NCBI RefSeq assembly: GCF_000198775.1
Contig: NC_014722.1
Coordinates: 452,502 to 516,501, forward strand
Direction of reading: 5' to 3'
Origin: Mycetohabitans rhizoxinica HKI 454
GTDB taxonomy: Bacteria; Pseudomonadota; Gammaproteobacteria; Burkholderiales; Burkholderiaceae
Length of the DNA: 64,000 nucleotides
Below, piece after piece: positions 1-8,407 of the stretch. The notes beneath the pieces are model-generated. The model did no database searches, was not told the DNA's origin, and worked only from the letters and a program-made list of their open reading frames with translations. Positions within the stretch are counted from its first letter, which is position 1. Every line of letters starts with the position of its first letter. Made by a program: the position numbers and the translations under genes.

Positions 1-410
1 GCCTTACTGTTCGGAATTTTCAGTACCTCAGCAAAGATGTGAGCAAATGCTTCGGTTTGTTCCTCAGAAGGAAGCTTACTGATGCCAGACATGGCCAGTC
101 TGTCTAGTGCTGCTAATCGGATGTTCGGATCTGCAACGTCCCCTTGCAGTCCGTCCAAAAGCTCGCGCAACGATCTTATGCGGACCTCCATTTCGACGTT
201 CTTCTTACGCAACGTTTTTAAGAATGCCTGAACGCGCTCTATAGGTGCGATGCCAGAATAACTGCCGGACGCCTGCCGTTGAGCCGTATTGGGGTCCCCG
301 ACGCTGAAGAAACCGCTTGGGGGCGAGTTAGGACCGCTCTCGTGCGAATCGATGGGCGCATAGAGGGCGGCATTGTGAGGGTTTGGCGGTGGTGTGGTAT
401 TGAAATCCAT
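1..410 (-). CDS. Unknown protein, 5' part only (runs off window)
   Basis: The reverse strand is open from an ATG at 410 to the window edge (136 codons). The protein begins MDFNTTPPPNPHNAALYAPI, has a Pro/Ser-rich low-complexity first ~50 residues, then a helical, charged segment (ERVQAFLKTLRKKNVEMEV, RIRSLRELLDGLQGDVADPN) and a helix-rich stretch. No stop occurs in this frame while the other frames are interrupted. I do not recognise the family. The helical part looks regulatory or structural rather than enzymatic. No good Shine-Dalgarno is visible, and the frame stays open further upstream, so the start is uncertain. Confidence 0.5.
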   Translation of the reverse strand, partial: MDFNTTPPPNPHNAALYAPIDSHESGPNSPPSGFFSVGDPNTAQRQASGSYSGIAPIERVQAFLKTLRKKNVEMEVRIRSLRELLDGLQGDVADPNIRLAALDRLAMSGISKLPSEEQTEAFAHIFAEVLKIPNSK

Positions 411-851
411 ACTAAACGTATCGAGAATAAAAGAAAGCTTAAGGTCGCAATGCCGCTCCGGCGGAGGCGAATATGAGTGCGCCGACTATATAACGCATGG
501 GTGAACGGTTTTCCGAATCATTGCTGATAAGGCATGCAAAAAGTCGTTTTCAATGGCTTTTTCGCATCAACACAATAGGATAGAATTATGAGCCGACAAG
601 GCTTGGTAGGCGAGAATGTGTTGGGGGTAAGACGGCTTGCCCATTGGCTGTTGTCACGGTATCGAAGCCTTGTACTACTCGCTAGACGTGATCTTGTTAT
701 CTGGAAAAGGGCGGCGCTAATCTGGTCAATCGAAAACTCAATTTGCGGAACAGAAAATTGGCAATCTGAAGTGCGATTTGGCATAGCACGTAAATCAATA
801 ATAGACGAGCCGCATGGTAAGGTTGCGTCTTGCCAGGCGTGCGTTATTTCA

Positions 852-1037
852 TTACCGGCGCAGCCGTGCCTTGATCCAATCAACGATTGGCCGGCGACGA
901 CGCTCATCACTTGCATGGCTAGCCGCCTTCTGCTGGCTAGAGTTATCCCACCATGTCACCGGTAACGGGTTGGGTTCGAGATTAAGTAGCAGTTCAGCAA
1001 CCAATTTGGTTCGTTCTCCACTCTGTCGATCAATCAG
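852..1037 (-). pseudogene. 3' remnant of an unknown gene
   Basis: On the reverse strand a 61-residue frame runs from just after a TAG (1038-1040) to a TAA at 852-854. It reads like natural protein: SGERTKLVAELLLNLEPNPL, then PVTWWDNSSQ, ending in DERRRRPIVDWIKARLRR. There is no plausible start codon, so it is probably the C-terminal tail of a gene cut off when the restriction-modification operon arrived. Alternatively it is a small gene with a non-standard start. Family unknown. Confidence 0.3.
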
Positions 1038-1044
1038 CTAGACT

Positions 1045-1058
1045 GTCGACTAGTCGAC
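1045..1058. promoter_or_regulatory. Perfect 14-bp palindrome of two GTCGAC sites
   Basis: GTCGACTAGTCGAC reads identically on both strands and ends 19 bases before the start of the ribbon-helix-helix gene. It contains two complete GTCGAC hexamers, the recognition sequence of XamI, whose family the endonuclease of this operon belongs to. It sits where an operator is expected, around the transcription or translation start. It could be the operator of the small DNA-binding protein, a methylation-sensitive switch for the operon, or both. A weak -10-like TAGACT lies at 1038-1043. Confidence 0.55.
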
Positions 1059-1077
1059 GACAAGAAGGGGCTCGAAT

Positions 1078-1260
1078 ATGACCACGGCAAAAACAGTCCG
1101 CAAAAATGCCAAGAACGACGACAAGACGCAGATCGTCGGCATCCGTATGACCCCGACGCTCGCGCAGGAAGTCAAGATGGAAGCGACCAAGCGCGGCATT
1201 ACGCTGAAAGTTCTCTTCGCTGAGCTATGGGAAAACCGCAAACACCGTGTTCAGTCATGA
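1078..1260 (+). CDS. Small ribbon-helix-helix-like DNA-binding protein of the R-M operon
   Basis: A 60-residue basic protein. After a Lys-rich tail it has the ribbon-helix-helix pattern: a short beta strand (QIVGIRMTPTLAQEVKMEAT) followed by two helices ending LKVLFAELWENRK. Such proteins bind palindromic operators as dimers. It is the first gene of the operon: its TGA overlaps the methyltransferase ATG (ATGA at 1257-1260), and a GAAGGGG Shine-Dalgarno lies 7 bases ahead of its ATG. The likely role is autoregulation of the restriction-modification genes, probably through the palindrome just upstream. The fold call is by pattern only. Confidence 0.6.
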   Translation: MTTAKTVRKNAKNDDKTQIVGIRMTPTLAQEVKMEATKRGITLKVLFAELWENRKHRVQS

Positions 1261-2846
1261 ATAGCATCCAAACGGAAAATGACCTGATCGCCGTCGCTGC
1301 GGCACTAGTTGGGCCTTCGGCCGTGCTCTCTCCGGGCGAAAAGGCGCTTCTAAAAAAAGTCTCCAAGCGAGCCATTAAGCCGGCTTACTTGGGCACTATT
1401 CGCGACAATATCCTCGCCGGAAACGATCCGCTAGGTAATGCGTTTGCTGCTATCCGCTCCGCCATCGAGCGTCGTGCGGCTGGAGCCGTTTACACGCCCC
1501 TGCCAATCGTCCGCTCGATGATGGCTTGGTTATCCGCTCAAAGCACGCCGAGCCGCATCGTCGATCCGGGTGCGGGCTCGGGTCGCTTCATTCTCGCCGC
1601 AGGCGAAACTTTTCCGGATGCCCAACTCGTCGCCGTCGAGATGGACCCCCTGGCCGCGCTGATGCTGCGAGCCAATCTGAGCGCACGCGGCTGGACCGAC
1701 CGGGCGACATTGCTGGTCAACGACTATCGCGAGATCAAGCTTCCTCCCTGTACCGGGATGACGGCCTTCATCGGCAATCCGCCTTATGTGCGGCATCACG
1801 ACATTGCCGAGGACTGGAAAGCTTGGTACGCCTCGAATTTCGCCAAATTCGGCATCAAGGCCAGTGCTCTGGCTGGTCTGCACCTGCACTTTTTCCTGCA
1901 AACTCGGCTACTCGCGAAGCCGGGCGACATGGGCGCGTTTATTACCTCGGCTGAGTGGATGGACGTGAACTACGGTTCAGCGCTGCGCCGGCTGCTACTT
2001 GAGGAACTGGGCGGCATCGCCCTGCACGTGCTTGAGCCAACCGTCGAAGCCTTCCCTGGTACGGCGACGACTGCTGCGATCACATGCTTTTGCGTCGGGG
2101 AGAGGGATGAGCCGGTGCGCGTTCGCGACGTCGGCGAGCTAGAACAACTTAACGGGTTGGCCAAGGGAACCGAGATTCCACGTGAGCGGCTACAAGCTGC
2201 TCCGCGCTGGTCGATCATTGTTCGACCGTCTGAACCTACTACGGCCGGCGACATCGAGCTTGGCGAGCTGTTCCGCGTGCACCGAGGTCAGGTCACAGGC
2301 GCAAATGATATCTGGATTGCAGGCGAGCACGCAAAGGATCTGCCCGAGCGCGTCAAGCTGCCGGCAGTCACTAAGGCCAAGGATTTGATCCTGGCCGGCG
2401 CTCAACTGCAGTCGGCAGAGGCCCTACGGCGTGTGATTGATCTTCCTGCCGAGCTGGATGATTTTACCCAGGAAGAGCGTTGCCGCATCAACGCCTTCCT
2501 CTCGTGGGCGAAGTTGAACGGTGCTGATCAGAGCTACATCGCGCAACACCGCAAGGCCTGGTGGTCGGTGGGGCTCAAGGCTCCCGCCCCGATTCTTTGC
2601 ACCTACATGGCTCGCCGGCCGCCGCAATTCACGCTCAACGCATGCGACGCGCGGCACATCAACGTTGCGCACGGCCTCTACCCGCGCGAGCCGCTGGCCG
2701 ATGGCCTGATGGTTCGGCTGGTGACGTGGCTCAACAAGAACATCAACACGGGGAGCGGCAGAACGTATGCCGGCGGTTTGACCAAGTTCGAGCCAAAGGA
2801 GATCGAGCGCCTGCGCATCCCAAGCCTAGAAACGCTTCTCGCATGA
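1257..2846 (+). CDS. Type II DNA adenine-N6 methyltransferase (modification subunit)
   Basis: A 529-residue class I SAM-dependent methyltransferase. It has SAM-binding motif I at about residues 100-109 (IVDPGAGSGR), an acidic motif II (VAVEMDP), and the catalytic motif IV GNPPYVRHHD at about 171-180, typical of N6-adenine enzymes. The C-terminal half would be the target-recognition domain. Order and length resemble gamma-class enzymes such as M.SalI. It protects the host from the endonuclease encoded next. A start 30 bases further upstream is possible, but the ATG at 1257 overlaps the previous stop and translational coupling favours it. The end overlaps the endonuclease start, again by ATGA. 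Confidence 0.9.
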   Translation: MNSIQTENDLIAVAAALVGPSAVLSPGEKALLKKVSKRAIKPAYLGTIRDNILAGNDPLGNAFAAIRSAIERRAAGAVYTPLPIVRSMMAWLSAQSTPSRIVDPGAGSGRFILAAGETFPDAQLVAVEMDPLAALMLRANLSARGWTDRATLLVNDYREIKLPPCTGMTAFIGNPPYVRHHDIAEDWKAWYASNFAKFGIKASALAGLHLHFFLQTRLLAKPGDMGAFITSAEWMDVNYGSALRRLLLEELGGIALHVLEPTVEAFPGTATTAAITCFCVGERDEPVRVRDVGELEQLNGLAKGTEIPRERLQAAPRWSIIVRPSEPTTAGDIELGELFRVHRGQVTGANDIWIAGEHAKDLPERVKLPAVTKAKDLILAGAQLQSAEALRRVIDLPAELDDFTQEERCRINAFLSWAKLNGADQSYIAQHRKAWWSVGLKAPAPILCTYMARRPPQFTLNACDARHINVAHGLYPREPLADGLMVRLVTWLNKNINTGSGRTYAGGLTKFEPKEIERLRIPSLETLLA

Positions 2847-3760
2847 CCAGTGCACCACCTCGATGGACCATAGCTGAACTTGCCAAAGACGCTGCTACCT
2901 CTGCTGGCCAGTTCCGGGCCGAGCGCCTGGCTGTCTCTGACTCCTGGGAAACGCACTACACTCAGGCGCGCGGCAAGTTCGAGCTGCTTTTTAAGAAGCT
3001 GAGCGACCTCAACCCAGGCGCGATCACCGACGACAACCTAGCCGAAGCTTACAACTTGGGTCTTGGCGAAGCGTTGCGCTACTTAGCCGGCCCGCCGATT
3101 TCGGACGACGACTTGCAGGTGATCGCCGATGTCGACTCGATTGCTCCGGGCGTCTTGAAGAAGAACCCCGAGGCGCTGCGCAAGGTGTTCAAGGTCATTG
3201 AGCGGGTGATCGACCTGCATCGGTTTCCGTGGATAGAAGCCGGTGGCGCACCCACCGAGCAACAGCGTGAGGCAGCATTGCTGGCCTCCTCCGTGCTCTT
3301 GGCCGCACAGCGCATCGCCACCGAGCGTCGTAACGAGGGTAAGGAGAACCAAGAAACCAAGGTTAAGGACTATCTTCGCAGCCTGGGCTTCACCGAGGCC
3401 CCAGCCGTAGCGATCAATACGATTGTTAAAGGTCCGCAGGCCATGCAGTTCTGCGCCGAGTGCCAGCTCGGTGAGCGCAAGGCCGATGTCGTCGTGCGCT
3501 TGCACGACACGCGACTCATGGCGATCGAGTGCAAGGTGTCGAACAGCGCCACCAACAGCGTGAAGCGCCTGAACAACGACGCCGCCGTGAAGGCTGAATA
3601 CTGGATCAAACAGTTTGGCATCGCGCAGGTCGTACCGGCCGCCGCGCTGGCGGGCGTCTTTAAGGTTCTTAACCTCGAACAAGCGCAAGCGCGCGGGCTT
3701 TCCCTGTTCTGGTCACACGATCTCGACAAGCTTGGCGCGTTCATCGAATCTACCAAGTGA
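2843..3760 (+). CDS. XamI-family type II restriction endonuclease
   Basis: A 305-residue protein starting at the ATG that overlaps the methyltransferase stop. An ORF that begins upstream in this frame runs through methyltransferase sequence and is artefactual. Features of the XamI family are visible: EALRYLAGPPISDDDLQVIA, RFPWIEAG, RRNEGKENQE, and near the C-terminus a PD-(D/E)xK nuclease core, with KADVVVRL supplying the Asp and MAIECKVSNSATNSVKRLNN supplying ExK (about residues 211-235). XamI cuts at GTCGAC, so this enzyme is predicted to recognise that site or a close variant. The operon order regulator-methyltransferase-endonuclease ensures modification precedes restriction. Confidence 0.88.
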   Translation: MTSAPPRWTIAELAKDAATSAGQFRAERLAVSDSWETHYTQARGKFELLFKKLSDLNPGAITDDNLAEAYNLGLGEALRYLAGPPISDDDLQVIADVDSIAPGVLKKNPEALRKVFKVIERVIDLHRFPWIEAGGAPTEQQREAALLASSVLLAAQRIATERRNEGKENQETKVKDYLRSLGFTEAPAVAINTIVKGPQAMQFCAECQLGERKADVVVRLHDTRLMAIECKVSNSATNSVKRLNNDAAVKAEYWIKQFGIAQVVPAAALAGVFKVLNLEQAQARGLSLFWSHDLDKLGAFIESTK

Positions 3761-4011
3761 GCCGCGCATGACACGGCCACCTTAGTTTTTGGCTGGTCAC
3801 AGATCATCCTGGTTCGCGCGTGCGTCAGTGGAATCGGCTCATTTCGATTTCAGGCCGCACCAAACAAACTTCACGGACGCATCGGCGCGTGCCGATTCGG
3901 ATAGCGTATGAAAATGTAGAAGACTTGCGCCCGTGAGGATGAGCGCGCACACGACAACCGTACCAGACGAAGCCGAGGGCGAGGCCTGCCAGTGCTCATT
4001 CCGATACGAAA
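3761..4011. other. Intergenic, no gene seen
   Basis: A stretch between the endonuclease stop and the tnpB remnant. I find no coding frame and no clear terminator. It may include the eroded 5' part of the insertion element. Confidence 0.4.
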
Positions 4012-4278
4012 CAGTTTAAATTCGCTCAAGGCAACAGCCGAATCTTGCTGCCCAAGCTAGGCTGGCTGCGCTACCGTCACTGTCGCTGCGTGCTCGGCAC
4101 GGTGAAAAACGTCACCGTCAACCTGTCGTGCTATAAATAGATCGTGCCGATTCAGACTGAGTGAGAGGTCGAACCGCCGATTGCGAACGGCGGCGCGGTC
4201 GGCATCGACATGGGTGTGGCCCGCCTTGCCTGTGAAGTGAGCGGTGTTGTCATGCCGCTAGTAGCAGGAACTCACTGA
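4012..4278 (+). pseudogene. Decayed tnpB (IS200/IS605-type accessory nuclease)
   Basis: A single frame reads QFKFAQGNSRILLPKLGWLR, then VLGTVKNVTVNLSCYK, stop, IVPIQTE, stop, EVEPPIANGGAVGIDMGVAR, ending in TGA. This matches the central part of TnpB proteins up to the first RuvC-like catalytic motif (GIDMG). Two internal stops and missing N- and C-terminal parts show it is dead. TnpB is an RNA-guided nuclease associated with IS200/IS605 and IS607 elements. The matching right end lies 34 bases downstream. Confidence 0.8.
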
Positions 4279-4311
4279 AGCGGCTCACTGCGGCTCGATG
4301 CCGAGGCGAGC

Positions 4312-4350
4312 ACCGTAGAAATCCCCAGAATTTAAGCGGGAGAATGTCAA
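4312..4350 (+). repeat. Right end of the IS200/IS605-type element (omega-RNA 3' scaffold)
   Basis: The sequence AATCCCCAGAATTTAAGCGG followed by GAGAATGTCAA resembles the imperfect hairpin and terminal tetranucleotide region found at the right ends of IS605-type elements, which is also the 3' scaffold of the tnpB-linked guide RNA. The flank that would act as guide starts at 4351 and covers the ybaK start codon at 4362. The hairpin is imperfect, in keeping with decay. Confidence 0.5.
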
Positions 4351-4361
4351 GACTGATCTCC

Positions 4362-4853
4362 ATGGCAAAAAACAAGCACGTTTCACAAACGCCTGCCACC
4401 CAGTTGCTGCGCCAGCATCACATCGAGTTCGGCGAGCATTTCTACGATTACGTGGAGCACGGCGGCACTGCCGAATCCGCGCGGCAACTCGGCGTAGAAG
4501 AGCATTGTGTGATCAAGACGCTGGTGATGGAAGACGAGCACGCGAAACCGCTGATCGTGTTGATGCACGGCGATCGCACGGTATCGACCAAAAACCTGGC
4601 GCGGCAAATTGGCGCCAAGCGCATCGAGCCATGCAGGCCCGACGTCGCGAACCGGCATTCGGGCTACCTGGTCGGCGGCACGTCGCCATTCGGCACGCGC
4701 AAGCCGCTGCCAGTGTATGTGGAACGCACGATCCTCTCGCTCGAGAGGATTTACCTGAACGGCGGGCGGCGCGGCTACCTCGTGAGTCTCGCGCCGGCAG
4801 TACTCACGGCACTGTTGGCCGCCACGCCGGTGGACTGCGCGAGCGGGGGCTGA
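4362..4853 (+). CDS. ybaK: YbaK-type Cys-tRNA(Pro)/Cys-tRNA(Cys) deacylase
   Basis: A 163-residue protein of the YbaK/EbsC editing family, which hydrolyses Cys mis-attached to tRNA(Pro) in the cytoplasm. The family pattern is clear: TPATQLLRQHHIEFGEHFYD at the N-terminus, VIKTLVMEDEHAKPLIVLMH, the KxL segment STKNLARQIGAKRIEPCRP, and the GYLVGGTSPFGTRKPLPVYV loop. The start chosen is MAKNKHVSQ. A frame-compatible ATG at 4344 lies inside the IS right end and is unlikely to be ancestral. The insertion next to the start may have changed this gene's promoter. Confidence 0.93.
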   Translation: MAKNKHVSQTPATQLLRQHHIEFGEHFYDYVEHGGTAESARQLGVEEHCVIKTLVMEDEHAKPLIVLMHGDRTVSTKNLARQIGAKRIEPCRPDVANRHSGYLVGGTSPFGTRKPLPVYVERTILSLERIYLNGGRRGYLVSLAPAVLTALLAATPVDCASGG

Positions 4854-4968
4854 GCGCGTGGGATCGCAGCGCGCTGCCATGCGCCAGCACAGCAAGCTCT
4901 CACGCGCGCCTGGACAGGGCCGTGTTAGGTAGAATGACGCGCTTTAAACGAATTGCACGACCTTCTCC

Positions 4969-5607
4969 ATGGCTAACCTGCTTGTCGCCGTCGTTGCGTA
5001 CCTGATCGGCTCGATATCGTTCGCGGTGGTGGTCAGCGCCGCAATGGGCCTGTCCGACCCGCGCACCTACGGCTCGAAGAACCCCGGCGCGACCAATGTG
5101 CTGCGCAGCGGCAACAAGGCGGCGGCGATTCTGACGCTGCTTGGCGACGCTTTCAAAGGATGGCTTGCCGTGTGGCTCGTCAAGCATGCTGGCGCCGCAT
5201 ACGGGCTCGATGCATTCTCGGTGGCGCTGGCATCGATCGCCGTATTCGTCGGCCACCTGTATCCGGTGTTCTTCCGCTTTAAGGGCGGTAAGGGCGTGGC
5301 CACCGCGGCCGGCGTGCTGCTCGCGATCGACCCGGTACTCGGCATCGCGACTGCCGCCACGTGGCTAATCATTGCTTTCTTTTTCCGCTACTCGTCGTTG
5401 GCCGCACTGATCGCGGCGCTGTTCGCGCCGTTGTTCGACCTGTTCATGTTCGGCGGCAACCCAGTCGCCGGGGCCATCATGGCCATGAGCGTGTTGCTGG
5501 TGTGGCGGCACCGTGCAAACATCAGCAAGTTACTGGCCGGGCAGGAGAGCCGGATTGGCGACAAGAAAGGCGCACCCGGCCGCGGCGGTGACGGCGGGGG
5601 CCGCTAG
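4969..5607 (+). CDS. plsY: Glycerol-3-phosphate acyltransferase PlsY
   Basis: A 212-residue inner-membrane protein. It transfers acyl groups from acyl-phosphate to sn-glycerol-3-phosphate, the first step of phospholipid synthesis. It starts [20 protein letters not shown]. The three PlsY active-site loops are present: [13 protein letters not shown], then [21 protein letters not shown], and a last loop with [11 protein letters not shown]. About five transmembrane helices are visible. It follows ybaK by 115 bases on the same strand and converges with yajQ. The Gly-rich C-terminal tail ([12 protein letters not shown]) is unremarkable. Confidence 0.96.
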   Translation: MANLLVAVVAYLIGSISFAVVVSAAMGLSDPRTYGSKNPGATNVLRSGNKAAAILTLLGDAFKGWLAVWLVKHAGAAYGLDAFSVALASIAVFVGHLYPVFFRFKGGKGVATAAGVLLAIDPVLGIATAATWLIIAFFFRYSSLAALIAALFAPLFDLFMFGGNPVAGAIMAMSVLLVWRHRANISKLLAGQESRIGDKKGAPGRGGDGGGR

Positions 5608-5619
5608 GCAACGCGCCGC

Positions 5620-6105
5620 TCAGTCGCGAAAATTATTGAAGTCGAGCGGGGCTTCGCTCACCTCCTTGCGCAGTATCGCAATGACGGATTGCAGATCGTC
5701 GCGCTTGGTGCCGCTCACGCGCACCGCGTCGCCCTGTATGCTGGCTTGCACTTTGATCTTGCTGTCTTTGACTAGCTTGACGATCTTTTTCGCGAGGTCG
5801 CCCGCCACGCCCTTTTTAACGGTGACGAGTTGCTTGACCTTGTCGCCACCGATTTTCTCGATTTTGCCGTAGTCGAGAAAGCGCACGTCGACCTGGCGCT
5901 TGGCCATTTTCTGCAGCAACACGTCCTTGACCTGGCCGAGCTTGAAATCATCGTCGGCAAACAGCGTCAACTCACGTTCCTTCTGCTCGACGCGCGCATC
6001 TGATCCCTTGAAGTCGAAGCGCGTCGAGATTTCCTTGTTCGACTGCTCGACCGCATTCTTGACCTCGACCATGTTGGCTTCCACGACTACATCGAACGAC
6101 GGCAT
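5620..6105 (-). CDS. yajQ: YajQ-family nucleotide (cyclic di-GMP) binding protein
   Basis: A 161-residue YajQ protein ([58 protein letters not shown], ending DFNNFRD). The family folds as two ferredoxin-like domains; members bind cyclic di-GMP or nucleotides and act as a small transcriptional co-regulator. The start at 6105 is chosen because GGGAGA lies 7 bases upstream and because the length matches the family (160-163). An earlier in-frame ATG would add ten non-conserved residues. Confidence 0.95.
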   Translation of the reverse strand: MPSFDVVVEANMVEVKNAVEQSNKEISTRFDFKGSDARVEQKERELTLFADDDFKLGQVKDVLLQKMAKRQVDVRFLDYGKIEKIGGDKVKQLVTVKKGVAGDLAKKIVKLVKDSKIKVQASIQGDAVRVSGTKRDDLQSVIAILRKEVSEAPLDFNNFRD

Positions 6106-6184
6106 TGCATTTTCTCCCGAAAGAACTGCTAGCACGGCTGCACGATGCCCGGTGTGCTGTGCCGGGACGATCGTGACGAGCCGC

Positions 6185-6190
6185 TATAAT
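6185..6190 (+). promoter_or_regulatory. Candidate -10 box upstream of murB
   Basis: TATAAT stands alone in GC-rich intergenic DNA about 100 bases before murB. No convincing -35 is seen at the right distance. Read on the other strand (ATTATA) it is too weak to be the yajQ promoter. Confidence 0.3.
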
Positions 6191-6292
6191 GCGACACATC
6201 TTGTCATTTTACCGATGGCCTGCGTTTTGCCAAATCGCGCGCCACGCCTGCCGTGCCATAGCGGGCTGCGTGCGCGTTGGCGGCGTTGACCC

Positions 6293-7357
6293 ATGACGGC
6301 CTTTGCGATGTCCCGATTGCCTGACGCTGACCTGGCGCCCAATGCGCTGCAGGCGGAGTATTCACTGCGAGATCACAATACGTTTGGCTTTGACGTGCGC
6401 GCGCGACTGGGCGGCGTGATTCGCTCGGAAGCCGCCCTCGCCGCGCTGCGCGCCGATGGGCGGATCGCCGGCATGCCGCGCCTGGTGCTCGGCGCGGGCA
6501 GCAACGTCGTGCTCACGCGTGACTTCGATGGCTTGGCGCTCGTAATCGACTTGCGCGGCAGGCGCGTCGTCGCGCAGACCGACGATGCCTACATCGTCGA
6601 GGCCGCTGCCGGCGAGCGCTGGCACGACTTCGTTGACTGGACGCTGCAACAAGGCATGGCCGGATTGGAGAATCTCGCGCTGATCCCCGGTACGGTTGGC
6701 GCCGCGCCGGTGCAGAATATCGGCGCATATGGCCTCGAGCTTGCCGAGCGCTTCGAACGGTTGCGCGCGCTCGACATGGTCGATGGGCGTATCGTGGAAC
6801 TCGATGCACCAGCCTGCGCGTTCGGCTATCGCGACAGCGTATTTAAGCATGCGGCGCGCGATAGGCTGATCATCCTGTCCGTCACGTTTCGCTTGCCGAA
6901 GCGATGGCGCGCCCGCGCTTCGTACGCGGACGTTGCAAGCCGACTTGCCGCGAGCGGGATTGGCGAGCCGACGGCGCGACAGATCTTCGACGCGGTTACC
7001 GCGATCCGACGTGAAAAGCTGCCTGACCCGGCGGTCCTGGGCAACGCAGGCAGTTTTTTCAAGAATCCGATCGTCGACGCCGAGCAGTTTGCGGCGCTGC
7101 GCGCGAAGGAGCCGGATATCGTGTGCTACACGCAGCGCGATGGCCGCGTCAAGCTGGCTGCCGGTTGGATGATCGATCGCTGCGGGTGGAAAGGGCGCTC
7201 GATTGGCGCGGCCGCCGTGCACGAGCGCCAGGCCCTGGTGCTGGTCAATCGCGGTGGCGCGACCGGCGAACAGATATTGGCGCTGGCGCGGGCAATCCGC
7301 GCGGATGTCAGCCAGCGCTTCGGCGTGCTACTCGACATGGAGCCGCTGGTCGTCTGA
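6293..7357 (+). CDS. murB: UDP-N-acetylenolpyruvoylglucosamine reductase MurB
   Basis: A 354-residue FAD-dependent oxidoreductase that reduces enolpyruvyl-UDP-GlcNAc to UDP-MurNAc in peptidoglycan synthesis. It is the type I form: [20 protein letters not shown] at the N-terminus, the FAD loop [40 protein letters not shown], the catalytic Tyr/Arg region [10 protein letters not shown], and the active-site Ser loop [13 protein letters not shown]. An alternative start 15 bases downstream (MSRLPDAD) is equally possible. The gene converges with argF. Confidence 0.97.
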   Translation: MTAFAMSRLPDADLAPNALQAEYSLRDHNTFGFDVRARLGGVIRSEAALAALRADGRIAGMPRLVLGAGSNVVLTRDFDGLALVIDLRGRRVVAQTDDAYIVEAAAGERWHDFVDWTLQQGMAGLENLALIPGTVGAAPVQNIGAYGLELAERFERLRALDMVDGRIVELDAPACAFGYRDSVFKHAARDRLIILSVTFRLPKRWRARASYADVASRLAASGIGEPTARQIFDAVTAIRREKLPDPAVLGNAGSFFKNPIVDAEQFAALRAKEPDIVCYTQRDGRVKLAAGWMIDRCGWKGRSIGAAAVHERQALVLVNRGGATGEQILALARAIRADVSQRFGVLLDMEPLVV

Positions 7358-7474
7358 ATCCGCGCATGCGAGGTGCTAGTGCTGGCGGCGGCGCGGCTGT
7401 CCGCCGCCATCGCGGGGCAGCTGGCGCGCATCCGGTATTGCGCATCCGATGTTGCGCACGGCCGACGAGAGGAC

Positions 7475-8407
7475 TCAATGATTCAGGCGGCCGAGCATCA
7501 AGAACTCCATCAGCGCCTTTTGCACGTGCAGCCGGTTCTCGGCCTCGTCCCACACGACGCTTTGCCGACCGTCGATGACATCGGCGCTCACTTCCTCGCC
7601 ACGATGCGCGGGCAGGCAATGCATGAACAGCGCGTCAGGCTGCGCGAGCGCCATCAGTTCCGCATCGACGCACCAATCCGCGAACGCGGCTTTGCGCGCG
7701 TCGTTTTCTTGTTCGAAGCCCATGCTGGTCCACACATCGGTCGTGACCAGGTGGGCGCCTTCGCAGGCGGCGCGCGGATCGTCGGTTTCTTCAACCGATG
7801 CCAGGTGCGCCGGGTCGATCGATGCGTGATCGAGCCTGTATCCCGGCGGCGTCGATACGCGTAGCTTGAAACCGAGGATGTGTGCGGCCTCGATCCATGT
7901 ATAGGCCATGTTATTCGCATCGCCTACCCACGCGACGGTTTTGCCGCGGATCGGTCCCCGATGCTCGTGGAACGTGAAGACGTCGGCCAGCACCTGGCAC
8001 GGGTGATACTCGTTGGTCAGTCCATTGATGACCGGAACGCGCGAATTTTGCGCAAAGCGCCGCAGGATGTCCTGGCCGAACGTGCGAATCATGATGATGT
8101 CGACCATTCGCGATATGACTTGCGCCGCATCCTCGATCGGTTCGCCGCGACCCAGCTGCGTGTCGCGCGTGCTCATGAAGACCGCGTGACCGCCCAACTG
8201 GAAGATCCCGGCTTCGAACGAGAGCCGGGTGCGCGTCGAGTTTTTCTCGAAGATCATGGCCAGCGTGCGATCGTGCAACGGGTGGTAGGTTTCGTAGTTC
8301 TTGAACTTCTGCTTCAGAATTCGGGCGCGTTCCAGCACGTAGTCGTAATCGTCGGCGGAAAAATCCCGGAATTGCAGGTAGTGGCGAATCGTCTTGGTGG
8401 AGGTCAT
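7475..8407 (-). CDS. argF: Ornithine carbamoyltransferase
   Basis: A 310-residue enzyme making citrulline from ornithine and carbamoyl phosphate in arginine biosynthesis. The carbamoyl-phosphate site is at about residues 55-60 (KNSTRTRLSFEAG), with HPCQVLADVFTF and the ornithine-binding MFMHCLPAHRGEEV-type loop near the end (here ALFMHCLPAHRGEEVS). It ends VQKALMEFLMLGRLNH. It reads leftwards, converging with murB, and is divergent from the DUF3579 gene. Confidence 0.97.
   Translation of the reverse strand: MTSTKTIRHYLQFRDFSADDYDYVLERARILKQKFKNYETYHPLHDRTLAMIFEKNSTRTRLSFEAGIFQLGGHAVFMSTRDTQLGRGEPIEDAAQVISRMVDIIMIRTFGQDILRRFAQNSRVPVINGLTNEYHPCQVLADVFTFHEHRGPIRGKTVAWVGDANNMAYTWIEAAHILGFKLRVSTPPGYRLDHASIDPAHLASVEETDDPRAACEGAHLVTTDVWTSMGFEQENDARKAAFADWCVDAELMALAQPDALFMHCLPAHRGEEVSADVIDGRQSVVWDEAENRLHVQKALMEFLMLGRLNH

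Larger units (their letters stand above)
411..1077. other. Intergenic / decayed accessory DNA
   Basis: Between the unknown leftward gene and the restriction-modification operon I see no intact gene. Overlapping ORFs occur on both strands around 518-965, but none resembles a known family and they look like noise. The only coding-like stretch is the short leftward fragment at 852-1037. The palindrome at 1045-1058 lies at the right edge. Confidence 0.4.

Noticed and set aside
518..965. Overlapping ORFs of 132 (reverse) and 125 (forward) codons
   Set aside because: Neither has a Shine-Dalgarno, natural composition or a recognisable family.
1045..1058. GTCGAC occurrences elsewhere (for example near 5888) as additional regulatory sites
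   Set aside because: Single hexamers occur inside genes and are expected by chance in GC-rich DNA; only the double palindrome in the operon leader stands out.
2561..2842. Upstream extension of the endonuclease frame to a 399-codon ORF
   Set aside because: This part overlaps the methyltransferase in another frame and reads as out-of-frame methyltransferase; the ATG at 2843 is coupled to the previous stop.
6362..7222. 286-codon reverse ORF across murB
   Set aside because: Antisense shadow of a GC-rich gene; no family resemblance and Arg/His/Ala-biased composition.
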